A DNA stretch of 64,000 bases from an uncultured Burkholderiales bacterium (GTDB lineage: Bacteria > Pseudomonadota > Gammaproteobacteria > Burkholderiales > Burkholderiaceae_C): contig CAIZHQ010000007.1 of the NCBI GenBank assembly GCA_903932865.1, positions 62,001 to 126,000 of the forward strand, in the 5' to 3' direction. Of the stretch, positions 1 through 7,295 are shown piece by piece. Both the position numbers and the translations under genes were made by a program. Every line of letters starts with the position of its first letter. The first letter of the stretch is position 1. The notes under the pieces were generated by a model. It had not been told where the DNA came from, made no database searches, and saw only the letters and a program-made list of their open reading frames with translations.

Positions 1-857
1 ATGCGGCGATCGAGCTTGAAGCTGACTTTGCCGGGCACCACGTTGGTGTTGGTGCCGCCTTCGATCAGGCCCACGTTCAGATAGGGGTGGCTGATGCCCT
101 CAACCTGGGACTTGACCTTGAGGTATTGCGTGTTGAGCGCGAGCAGGGCGTTCAGGATGTGCACCGCGCCTTGCAATGCGTCGGTGCCGCTGTCGGGAAT
201 GGCCGCGTGCGACATCTCGCCTTGGACGGTGACTTCCATTTGCAGGCAGCCGTTGTGCGCGGTGACGACCTGGTAACTGAAGCCTGCCGCGATCATCAGG
301 TCAGGCTTGGTGAGGCCCTTGGCCAGCAGCCAGCCGGGGCCCATTTCGCCGCCAAACTCTTCGTCGTAGGTGAAGTGCAGTTCCACGCCACCCTTCAATT
401 TGGCATTGAGCGATTCGAGCGCCCGCGTGGCAAAGGTGAAGGTGGAAAAGTCACACTTGCTCACGGCGGTGGCGCGGCCGTACATCGCGCCGTTGTGAAT
501 TTCGCCGCCGTAGGGCGGGTGGGTCCAGCCTTCGCCGGGGGGCACCACGTCGCCGTGGGCGTTCAGGGCAATGGTTTTGCCCTCGCCGTATTTGCGGCGC
601 ACGATCAGGTTGGTGATGGACTCCAGGCCATAGGCTTTGACTTCAGAGGCGGGCACCGGGTGCTTTTCGGCCATAAAGCCCATGGGTGCGAGCAGATCGG
701 CGGTGCGTTCGGCGTGCGGCGCGTTGTTGCCGGGCGGGGTGTCGGTGGGCACCTGCACCAGTGCCTGCATGAACTTGACCTGTTCGTCAAAGTGCGCGTC
801 GATCCAAGTGTCGAGTTGTGCGTATTGTTGTGAGTGATTGACGTTGGGGGCGCTCAT
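1..857 (-). CDS. M20-family metallohydrolase, 3' end outside the window
   Basis: The first 285 residues of an M20/M25/M40 zinc hydrolase are visible; the C-terminus lies beyond base 1. Family features are the His-x-Asp pair (NAHGD, H101 and D103), a Glu pair in YDEEFGG (E166/E167), and GGTNTNVVPG near residue 270, where the dimerisation domain returns to the catalytic fold. The usual bridging-Asp segment (GRGxxDxK) reads GRATAVSKCD, so the normal Asp position is Val and the nearest Asp is three residues later. The ATG overlaps the stop of the upstream uraD-allC fusion by four bases, so translation is probably coupled. An amidohydrolase step in ureide breakdown or a general deacylase is possible; the substrate cannot be read from the sequence. 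Confidence 0.85.
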   Translation of the reverse strand, partial: MSAPNVNHSQQYAQLDTWIDAHFDEQVKFMQALVQVPTDTPPGNNAPHAERTADLLAPMGFMAEKHPVPASEVKAYGLESITNLIVRRKYGEGKTIALNAHGDVVPPGEGWTHPPYGGEIHNGAMYGRATAVSKCDFSTFTFATRALESLNAKLKGGVELHFTYDEEFGGEMGPGWLLAKGLTKPDLMIAAGFSYQVVTAHNGCLQMEVTVQGEMSHAAIPDSGTDALQGAVHILNALLALNTQYLKVKSQVEGISHPYLNVGLIEGGTNTNVVPGKVSFKLDRR

Positions 858-2629
858 GACAGTTCCTGAGAGAGTTGGTTCAAAACATGGGTGAAGGCGT
901 CGACACACAGTTGCATGTCGTCGCTGGTGGTCGATTCGCGTGGGTTGTGGCTGATACCCCCGTTTTCGCCGCGCACAAACAGCATGGCTTGCGGCATGAC
1001 TTCGTGCAGCTTCATCGCGTCGTGGCCTGCGCCGCTGGGCAACTTGAACAGCGGCACGCCCAAGGCTCTCACCGCGCGTTCCCAACGCGCTTGCCATTCG
1101 GGGGCGCTGGGGGCGGCGGTGGCGCTCATGGTCAACTCGGTTTTGACGCGCACGCCACGGCGCTCGGCAATTTGGTCAAGCTGGCTCATCACGTCGGCCA
1201 CCAGTGCGTCGCGCTGCGCATCGGTGGGCGCGCGCATGTCTAGGCTGAACAGGCAGCGGCCCGGCACCACGTTGATCGAGCCATTGGGCACCTGCAGCTG
1301 GCCCATCGTCGCCACGCTGTCGCCGTCTTTCGCGGCGCGTTTCTCCATGTAGAGCGCGAGTTCTGCTGCGGCGCAGGCCGCGTCGCGGCGGCGGTCCATG
1401 GGGGTGGTGCCTGCATGGCTGGCGGTGCCGAAGACCTCGCACAGGTAGCGCACGCTGCCGTTGATCGAGGTGACCACACCCAGCGGAATGTTCACTTCGT
1501 TGAGCACTGGGCCTTGTTCGATGTGCACTTCGATAAAGCCCAGGTACTGTGCCGGGTCGCGCTGGATTTTGGGGATGTCGTCGATGCACAGGCCCGCGTG
1601 TTGCATGGCGGCACGCATGGTGATGCCGTCGGCGTCTTGCTGGTCTAGCCAAGCGGGGTTGAACTGGCCAATGAGTGCGCCAGAGCCCAAGAAGGTGGCT
1701 TTGTAGCGCTGGCCTTCTTCTTCGGCAAAGGCCACAACCTCGATGCCAAAGGGCAGGCGTTGGCCTTGTTGGTGCAATTGCTGCACGCAGGCCATGGGCA
1801 CAAAGATGCCCAAGCGGCCGTCGTACTTGCCGCCGTTGCGCACGGTGTCATAGTGGCTGCCGGTCATCAGGTATTTGCCGCCCGCGGTGGCCGGGTGGTA
1901 TCGCCCCACCACATTGCCCACCGCATCGGTATCCACCTCGTCAAAACCGCAGTCGCGCATGTTTTGGGTGATGCGCTGGGCGCAGGCGCGGTGCGCGTCG
2001 GTGAGGTAGGTGACGGTGAGTTGGCCTACTTCAGCAAAGCCGGGGTCGCTGTGTTGCGCGAGTTGTTCTTGCCAGTCCCAGACCCTGTGGCCCAGCGTGG
2101 GCTCTGCGCCAAATTTGTCGTTCAGGCGTATTTCTGCGATGCGGTGGATGTTGCGCAGGCACTCAGCCAACTCCATGTCGGGGTGACCGTACAGGCGGCG
2201 CTCAAAGGCCTCGATGATCTGTTTTTTGTTCAATCCCACGCCACGCGGGCCGCGCACGGCCAAGATGAAGGGCCAGCCGAACTTGGCGTTGTAGTCGGCG
2301 TTGAGCTTTTGGATCTTGGCGAACTCTTCGGGCGTGCAGTCGGTCAAGCCCGCCTTGGACTGCTCGTTGGTCGATTCGGCCGTGAGCGACTTGCTGACCA
2401 TGGCTTTGCCTGCCAGCTCCGGGTGGGCGCGGATCAGGCCCAGCTGTGCGTCGCGCCCGGCGTGCGCCAGCACTTTGCACATGGCGTGCTTGAGGTGCGC
2501 CAGCGATGTGAAGGGGCGTTCGTTCAGCGCTTGTTCGGCGATCCAGGGCGAGTGTTCGTACAAACCGTCCAGCATTTGCGCGGCATTGGCGGTGGATGCG
2601 TGGTTGAGTTGGTCGAGTGTGAGGGCCAT
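854..2629 (-). CDS. Bifunctional OHCU decarboxylase / allantoate amidohydrolase fusion
   Basis: This is a 591-residue two-domain protein. Residues about 1-170 are an OHCU decarboxylase (UraD): the HPELAGK motif places the catalytic His near residue 69, and GWPFILAVRG follows. Residues about 180-591 are an M20 allantoate amidohydrolase with SHYDTVRNGGKYDG (metal ligands about H259 and D270) and AEEEGQR. UraD converts OHCU to (S)-allantoin. The second domain hydrolyses allantoate towards ureidoglycine with release of ammonia and CO2. The intervening step, allantoin to allantoate, is supplied by puuE directly upstream. I start at ATG 2629, which has AAGGA six bases upstream and lies two bases after the puuE stop; an in-frame extension to 2662 lies inside puuE. 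Confidence 0.93.
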   Translation of the reverse strand: MALTLDQLNHASTANAAQMLDGLYEHSPWIAEQALNERPFTSLAHLKHAMCKVLAHAGRDAQLGLIRAHPELAGKAMVSKSLTAESTNEQSKAGLTDCTPEEFAKIQKLNADYNAKFGWPFILAVRGPRGVGLNKKQIIEAFERRLYGHPDMELAECLRNIHRIAEIRLNDKFGAEPTLGHRVWDWQEQLAQHSDPGFAEVGQLTVTYLTDAHRACAQRITQNMRDCGFDEVDTDAVGNVVGRYHPATAGGKYLMTGSHYDTVRNGGKYDGRLGIFVPMACVQQLHQQGQRLPFGIEVVAFAEEEGQRYKATFLGSGALIGQFNPAWLDQQDADGITMRAAMQHAGLCIDDIPKIQRDPAQYLGFIEVHIEQGPVLNEVNIPLGVVTSINGSVRYLCEVFGTASHAGTTPMDRRRDAACAAAELALYMEKRAAKDGDSVATMGQLQVPNGSINVVPGRCLFSLDMRAPTDAQRDALVADVMSQLDQIAERRGVRVKTELTMSATAAPSAPEWQARWERAVRALGVPLFKLPSGAGHDAMKLHEVMPQAMLFVRGENGGISHNPRESTTSDDMQLCVDAFTHVLNQLSQELS

Positions 2630-2631
2630 GT

Positions 2632-3582
2632 TCAGTCCTTGTAGGGGTGTGTGGCTTTCCAATGCCGTGCAATGTCGATGCGTCGCGCCACCCAGACTTT
2701 GTCGTGCAACTGGATGTGGTCCAAAAAGCGTTGCAGCGCGGTGATGCGGCCAGGGCGTCCAAGCAGGCGGCAGTGCATGCCAATGCTCATCATCTTGGGG
2801 GCGTTGTCACCACTCGGGTCACCCTCGGCATACAGCGCATCAAACGTGTCCTTCATGTACTGAAAAAATGGGTCGGCGTGCGAATAGCCCTGCGGCAGGG
2901 CAAATCGCATGTCGTTGCAGTCCAACGTATAGGGCACGATGAGTTGGGGTGCATCGGTGCCGTCGCTTTTGCGCACTTTCATCCAAAAGGGCAGGTCGTC
3001 GCCGTAGTAATCGCTGTCGTATTCAAAACCGCCAAAGTCGGCCACGAGACGCCGCGTGTTGGGGCTGTCGCGCCCGGTGTACCAGCCCAGAGGGCGTTCA
3101 CCGGTCAGCTTCTGAATGATCGCCATCGCCTCGGCCATGTGGGCGCGCTCGGTGGCTTCGTCGATGTTTTGGTAATGGATCCACTTGAGGCCATGGCAGG
3201 CGATGTCGTAACCCAGTTCCTGGAAGGCGGCTGTTAACTCTGGGTGCTTTTGCAAAGCGGTGGCCACGCCAAACACCGTGAGCGGCAAGCCGCGCTTTTC
3301 AAACTCGCGCAGGATGCGCCACACGCCTGCACGCGAGCCGTATTCGTAAATGCCTTCCATGCTGATGTGCCGCTCAGGGAAGGACGCGGGGTTGAACATC
3401 TCGGACAAAAATTGCTCGGAACCCGCATCGCCGTGCAGCACCGAGTTTTCGCCGCCTTCCTCGTAGTTCAGGACAAACTGCACCGCGATGCGCGCGCCGT
3501 CCGGCCATTGGGCGTGTGGCACATGGCGGCCGTAGCCAATCAGGTCGCGGGGGTAGGGTAGGGTGCTGTCGTAAATGCTCAT
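2632..3582 (-). CDS. puuE: Allantoinase, PuuE / polysaccharide-deacetylase type
   Basis: A 316-residue protein of the polysaccharide-deacetylase fold that matches the PuuE group of cofactor-light allantoinases. Recognisable segments are YPRDLIGYGRH at the N-terminus, NYEEGGENS, ACHGLKWIHYQ, GWYTGRDSPNTRRL and SIGMHCRLLGRPGR. It opens the hydantoin ring of allantoin to give allantoate, which the next gene product hydrolyses. It is the second gene of a minus-strand run (gntR-puuE-uraD/allC-M20) with 30 bases to gntR. I chose ATG 3582 (MSIYDS); an in-frame TTG at 3594 would add four residues and cannot be excluded. Confidence 0.93.
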   Translation of the reverse strand: MSIYDSTLPYPRDLIGYGRHVPHAQWPDGARIAVQFVLNYEEGGENSVLHGDAGSEQFLSEMFNPASFPERHISMEGIYEYGSRAGVWRILREFEKRGLPLTVFGVATALQKHPELTAAFQELGYDIACHGLKWIHYQNIDEATERAHMAEAMAIIQKLTGERPLGWYTGRDSPNTRRLVADFGGFEYDSDYYGDDLPFWMKVRKSDGTDAPQLIVPYTLDCNDMRFALPQGYSHADPFFQYMKDTFDALYAEGDPSGDNAPKMMSIGMHCRLLGRPGRITALQRFLDHIQLHDKVWVARRIDIARHWKATHPYKD

Positions 3583-3612
3583 GGTCTTATTCAAGGGTGG
3601 TGCTCGATGGGT

Positions 3613-4278
3613 TCAAGCCAGTGCTAGGGAAATGTCGTGGGTGGGCACTTTGCGGTCAAAGGTCAGGCTGGCCTCGACGTGCAGCAGGTGCTCTTGCATC
3701 AGGCGCACGGCCAAGTCAGAGTCCTGCGCTTCGAGCGCGGCCACGATGGCCACGTGTTCGTCGGTCGAGTGCTCGGCCTCGTTGCGGGACTGGTACATCA
3801 GCGTGATGAGAGCGCAGCGCGAGATCAACTCGCCCAGCACTTGGGCCAGCACGTCGTTGTGCATCAGCTCGGCCATGCGCACATGGAAGTCGCCCAGCAG
3901 CTCGGTGCGGCCGGTGATGTCGCCTTGGGTCACGGCTTCGCGCTCTTGCTTGATGTGGTCTCTCAGCGCCACGATTTGTGCGGGCGTAACCTGTTGCACA
4001 AAGGCGCGGGTCATCTCCGCTTCCAGCATGCGGCGTACCGCAAACACCTGCCGAGCCTCTTCTACCGAGGGGGCGGCCACAAAAGCGCCACGGGCCGGCT
4101 CAAGCTTGATCAGTCGGTTTTGCGAGAGCTGAAACAGCGCCTGGCGCACCAAAGTGCGCGACACGCCAAAGTGGTCGGCCAGTTTTTGTTCGGCCAGTTT
4201 GGAGCCGGGCAAAAGCCGGTGCTCTACGATGGCGCGGGTCAGCGATTCGACGATGTGGTGCGTGGTGGAAGTTTCCAT
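3613..4278 (-). CDS. GntR-family regulator, FCD (FadR) subgroup
   Basis: A 221-residue regulator. An N-terminal winged helix-turn-helix occupies about residues 5-65, with LAEQKLADHFGVSRTLVRQAL as its core. An all-helical FCD effector domain follows from about residue 78 and contains His/Asp residues that bind a metal in this subgroup. It is the first gene of the allantoin-degrading run and is divergent from uraH, the standard position for a local regulator. The TGTATACA word in the 168-base divergent region, repeated before puuD, is a natural candidate for its operator. A ureide or urate-derived effector is inferred. The start is ATG 4278; upstream in-frame codons give a non-homologous Arg-rich extension. 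Confidence 0.9.
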   Translation of the reverse strand: METSTTHHIVESLTRAIVEHRLLPGSKLAEQKLADHFGVSRTLVRQALFQLSQNRLIKLEPARGAFVAAPSVEEARQVFAVRRMLEAEMTRAFVQQVTPAQIVALRDHIKQEREAVTQGDITGRTELLGDFHVRMAELMHNDVLAQVLGELISRCALITLMYQSRNEAEHSTDEHVAIVAALEAQDSDLAVRLMQEHLLHVEASLTFDRKVPTHDISLALA

Positions 4279-4355
4279 GTCTCGCGGTCCCTTGGGGCTG
4301 TTGGCCCGGGTGTTTTTGTGTCGGTGGCGCAAATCATAGCCACCAAATGCAAAAT

Positions 4356-4370
4356 TGTATACACTTCGGT
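4356..4370 (+). promoter_or_regulatory. Putative GntR operator between gntR and uraH
   Basis: The word TGTATACACTTCGGT, containing the perfect 8-base palindrome TGTATACA, lies mid-way between the divergent gntR and uraH genes. The same 15 bases recur before puuD at 14277-14291, and in both places ACTGG follows two bases later. The repeat between two urate-pathway promoters is directly visible; the assignment to the neighbouring GntR protein is inferred from position and from the palindromic GTnTACnAC-like operators of this family. Confidence 0.65.
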
Positions 4371-4446
4371 CGACTGGTTTGAAGGGCTTTTCGAAGCCTG
4401 GCTAAAACCCCCTTTTTGAACCCTCTTTCAGACAAGCGAGCACACC

Positions 4447-4800
4447 ATGGGATTGAGCACACACGTTCTGGACACCATGCACGGCTGCCCCGCTGCAGGC
4501 ATGCAGGTGGCCCTGTACACCACACAAGGCGATCAGGCCACGTTGGTCAAAAGTTTCACCCTCAACCACGACGGCCGCAACCCCGACGGCATGCTCTACG
4601 ACCATGCCAGCCTGCGTAAAGGCACTTACCGACTGGTGTTCAATGTGAGTGACTACTTCAAGGCCAAAGGCGTGGTATTGCCCGAGCCCAACTTTTTGAA
4701 CCAAGTGAGTCTGGATTTCGGCGTGGCCCACGAGGAACAGCACTACCATGTGCCGCTGCTGGCCAGCCCTTGGAGTTATTCGACCTATCGCGGTTCTTGA
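4447..4800 (+). CDS. uraH: 5-hydroxyisourate hydrolase
   Basis: A 117-residue transthyretin-like protein with the diagnostic features of HIU hydrolase: STHVLDT at the N-terminus (catalytic His 6), LNHDGRNPDG, and the invariant C-terminal tetrapeptide YRGS. It hydrolyses 5-hydroxyisourate, the product of urate oxidase, to OHCU, the substrate of the UraD domain encoded on the other strand. The length is typical and no signal peptide is seen, so a cytoplasmic location is expected. It is transcribed alone, divergent from gntR. Confidence 0.96.
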   Translation: MGLSTHVLDTMHGCPAAGMQVALYTTQGDQATLVKSFTLNHDGRNPDGMLYDHASLRKGTYRLVFNVSDYFKAKGVVLPEPNFLNQVSLDFGVAHEEQHYHVPLLASPWSYSTYRGS

Positions 4801-4860
4801 AAGCCAGTTGGCCATGTCCCCGGTGACCAACCCCATCGGGTCAGTTGACCGGACGGGCAC

Positions 4861-5679
4861 TCAAGTCAGTTTGACTTTGGACAGGTCAAAACTGGGTTTG
4901 GGATTCTTCAGTTTCATGTTTTCCAGAGTTTGCACGATCAGTCCGGCGACGAAACTGTCTCGGTAAGGTTTGCTTTCGGCGGGCACCACGTACCAAGGGG
5001 ATTCGGGTGTGCTGGTGGCGCTCAAGGCATCCTCGTAGGCTTGGGTGAATTTGGGCCACAGTTCGCGGTCGGCAAAATCCGAGGGCTGCAGCTTCCAATG
5101 TTTGCGCGGGTCGTCCAGCCGGGCTTGCAGGCGTTTCTTTTGCTCTGATTTGGAAATGTGCAAGTAGCACTTCAACACGGTGATGCCCGCGTTGTGCAAC
5201 AAAGACTCGAAGTGCAGGATGTCGTCGTAACGTTGTTGACAGGTTTCCTCATTGATCAAGCCCCGCACACGGGTGACCAGCACATCCTCATAATGGCTGC
5301 GGTTGAAAATCACCATTTCGCCCCGCGCCGGCGCTTTGGCATGGATACGCCACAAAAAGTCATGGCGGCTTTCCAGTTCGGTGGGCACGCCAAAGGCCTC
5401 GGCGCGCACGCCCAATGGGCTGACGTGGGTGAAAACGCTGCGGATCACGCCATCCTTGCCCGCGGTGTCCATGCCTTGAAACACGACCAGCAAGCCCCGG
5501 GTTTTGGATGCATGCAGGGTGCTTTGCAGTTTGTCGAGCTTTTCGCCCATGTCGACCAAGTGGTCTTCCAATTCGCTTGCGGTGGACTGCCCTTTGGCGG
5601 GGGGCTCGGGGTCAAAGTCCGAAAGTTGGCATTTGCTCTTGGGAGAGACATACCAAGGGGAGTAGTCAAGGTGTTCCAT
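4861..5679 (-). CDS. Polyphosphate kinase 2 family protein
   Basis: A 272-residue single-domain PPK2 family protein. The Walker A segment is VVFQGMDTAGKDG, the Walker B-like segment is FNRSHYEDVL, and the lid region includes SRHDFLWRIHAKAP. PPK2 enzymes transfer phosphate between polyphosphate and nucleoside mono- or diphosphates. One-domain proteins of this length beginning with a short DYSPWYVSP-type leader often belong to the class that phosphorylates AMP or both AMP and ADP. The gene lies convergent to uraH and divergent from xdhA. Nothing ties it to purine catabolism beyond its nucleotide chemistry. Confidence 0.92.
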   Translation of the reverse strand: MEHLDYSPWYVSPKSKCQLSDFDPEPPAKGQSTASELEDHLVDMGEKLDKLQSTLHASKTRGLLVVFQGMDTAGKDGVIRSVFTHVSPLGVRAEAFGVPTELESRHDFLWRIHAKAPARGEMVIFNRSHYEDVLVTRVRGLINEETCQQRYDDILHFESLLHNAGITVLKCYLHISKSEQKKRLQARLDDPRKHWKLQPSDFADRELWPKFTQAYEDALSATSTPESPWYVVPAESKPYRDSFVAGLIVQTLENMKLKNPKPSFDLSKVKLT

Positions 5680-5822
5680 GGGTGAAGTGTAGGCACTTTG
5701 TCAGCCCAGGTCGTCCGGTGGCGCACCGATCAATTTTGGAGCCCAGCGAATGCCGGGCTGGGCATCTCGGGGCCAACTCACTAAAATCAAGCATTACCGT
5801 TTATTCACCTAACTCCCGCACC

Positions 5823-7295
5823 ATGACCCAAGTCACCAACACCGTGCGTTTTGTGCTCGATGGCCAAATCGTCGAAGCCCAAGGCAAGCGCCGCACCACC
5901 ACTGTTCTGGATTACCTGCGCGAACAGCTGCACCGCACCGGCACCAAAGAGGGCTGCGCTGAAGGCGATTGCGGCGCTTGCGTGGTCATGGTGGGCGAAC
6001 TCAACGCCGCAGGCACGGGCGTGGACTATGTGGCGACCAACGCTTGCATCCAGTTGCTGCCTTCGTTGGATGGCAAATCGGTGAAAACCATTGAGAGCCT
6101 GAAAAAAGCCGACGGCAGCATGCACCCAGTGCAAGAAGAAATGGTCAAGTGCCATGGCTCGCAGTGCGGGTTTTGTACCCCTGGCATCGTGATGAGCTTG
6201 GTGAACCTGGTGCAGGTCTTGCCCACCCCCAACCGCCAGCAAATCACCGATTCGCTCAGTGGCAACCTGTGCCGTTGCACGGGCTACAAGCCCATCATCG
6301 AGTCGGCCGCCAAGGCCTGCGCCAAGCCCGCGGCGCTCAAGCTCGACGACAGTGCTGATGTGCCTTTGCTCAAGGAAATCAAGCGTTCCAGCGTGCCCAC
6401 GCTGAGCCTGGACGGCGACATCATCGTGCAGCCGGTGGTGCGCACCAAGAAGGGCAACGAATTTGTCTCACCCGCCACTCTGGCTGAAGTGGCCGACTAT
6501 TTGGTGAAGCACCCCACCACCACGCTGCTGGCGGGCAGCACCGAAATTGGCTTGCAGGTGAACAAGCAGTTCAGCCGACCCGACCACATCATGTATCTGG
6601 GCAATGTGGCCGAGCTGCGTCAGGTGTCCGAGACCGCCAGCGCTTGGCGCATTGGCGCGGCCGTGTCGCTCACGCAAGTCGAAGCGCTGGTGGCCAAGGC
6701 TTACCCCGACTTCACCGAAGTGCTGCGCCGCTTTGGCTCGCCGCCCATCCGCTCGACCGCCACACTGGCAGGCAACATCGCCAACGGCTCGCCGATTGGC
6801 GACACCATGCCTTGCCTGATGGCGCTGGGCGCCGGCCTGGTGCTGCGCCGGGGCGAGAAGACCCGCAAGGTGTTGTTGGACAACTTCTACACCGGCATGA
6901 AGAAAAACGTGATGGAGTCCGGTGAGTTCATCGAAGCCGTGGAGTTGCCCAAGCCCGTGGGGGGCCAAGTGTTCCGCGCCCACAAGGTGAGCAAGCGTTT
7001 TGAACAAGACATTTCGGCCACTTGCGCGGCCATCAGCTACACGCTCAAGGATGGCAAGTTGAGCGGCGTGAAGCTGGCCTACAACGGCTTGGCCCCGTCG
7101 CCCTGCCGCGCGCCCAAGTTGGAAGCTGTGCTGGAAGGCCGTGCGCCTGCTGACGTGAAAGCGGCCGATCTGGACGCCGCCATTGCCGCCAGCTTCGTCG
7201 CCCGCGACGGCTTGCGTGCCACATGGGCTTACCGCGCTTTGGTGGCCCGCAACTTGGCTTTGGAATTCATCGAAGAACAGAAAGAGGTGGCTTGA
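5823..7295 (+). CDS. xdhA: Xanthine dehydrogenase small subunit (2Fe-2S and FAD), copy 1
   Basis: A 490-residue subunit carrying the electron-transfer centres. The plant-type [2Fe-2S] cluster uses EGCAEGDCGAC (C45, C50, C53) and C75. The second cluster uses SQCGFCTPG (C115, C118) and NLCRCTGYKP (C150, C152). The FAD domain follows from about residue 200, with AGSTEIGLQVNKQ and TLAGNIANGSPIGD. With XdhB it oxidises hypoxanthine and xanthine to urate in the cytoplasm. ATG 5823 is the first start that gives the conserved N-terminus; longer in-frame extensions upstream are not conserved in kind. The stop codon abuts the xdhB start. Confidence 0.96.
   Translation: MTQVTNTVRFVLDGQIVEAQGKRRTTTVLDYLREQLHRTGTKEGCAEGDCGACVVMVGELNAAGTGVDYVATNACIQLLPSLDGKSVKTIESLKKADGSMHPVQEEMVKCHGSQCGFCTPGIVMSLVNLVQVLPTPNRQQITDSLSGNLCRCTGYKPIIESAAKACAKPAALKLDDSADVPLLKEIKRSSVPTLSLDGDIIVQPVVRTKKGNEFVSPATLAEVADYLVKHPTTTLLAGSTEIGLQVNKQFSRPDHIMYLGNVAELRQVSETASAWRIGAAVSLTQVEALVAKAYPDFTEVLRRFGSPPIRSTATLAGNIANGSPIGDTMPCLMALGAGLVLRRGEKTRKVLLDNFYTGMKKNVMESGEFIEAVELPKPVGGQVFRAHKVSKRFEQDISATCAAISYTLKDGKLSGVKLAYNGLAPSPCRAPKLEAVLEGRAPADVKAADLDAAIAASFVARDGLRATWAYRALVARNLALEFIEEQKEVA

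Noticed and set aside
5685..5698. AAGTG-N4-CACTT symmetry upstream of xdhA copy 1
   Set aside because: The five-base arms are too short to stand out from chance and the word does not recur at other purine promoters.
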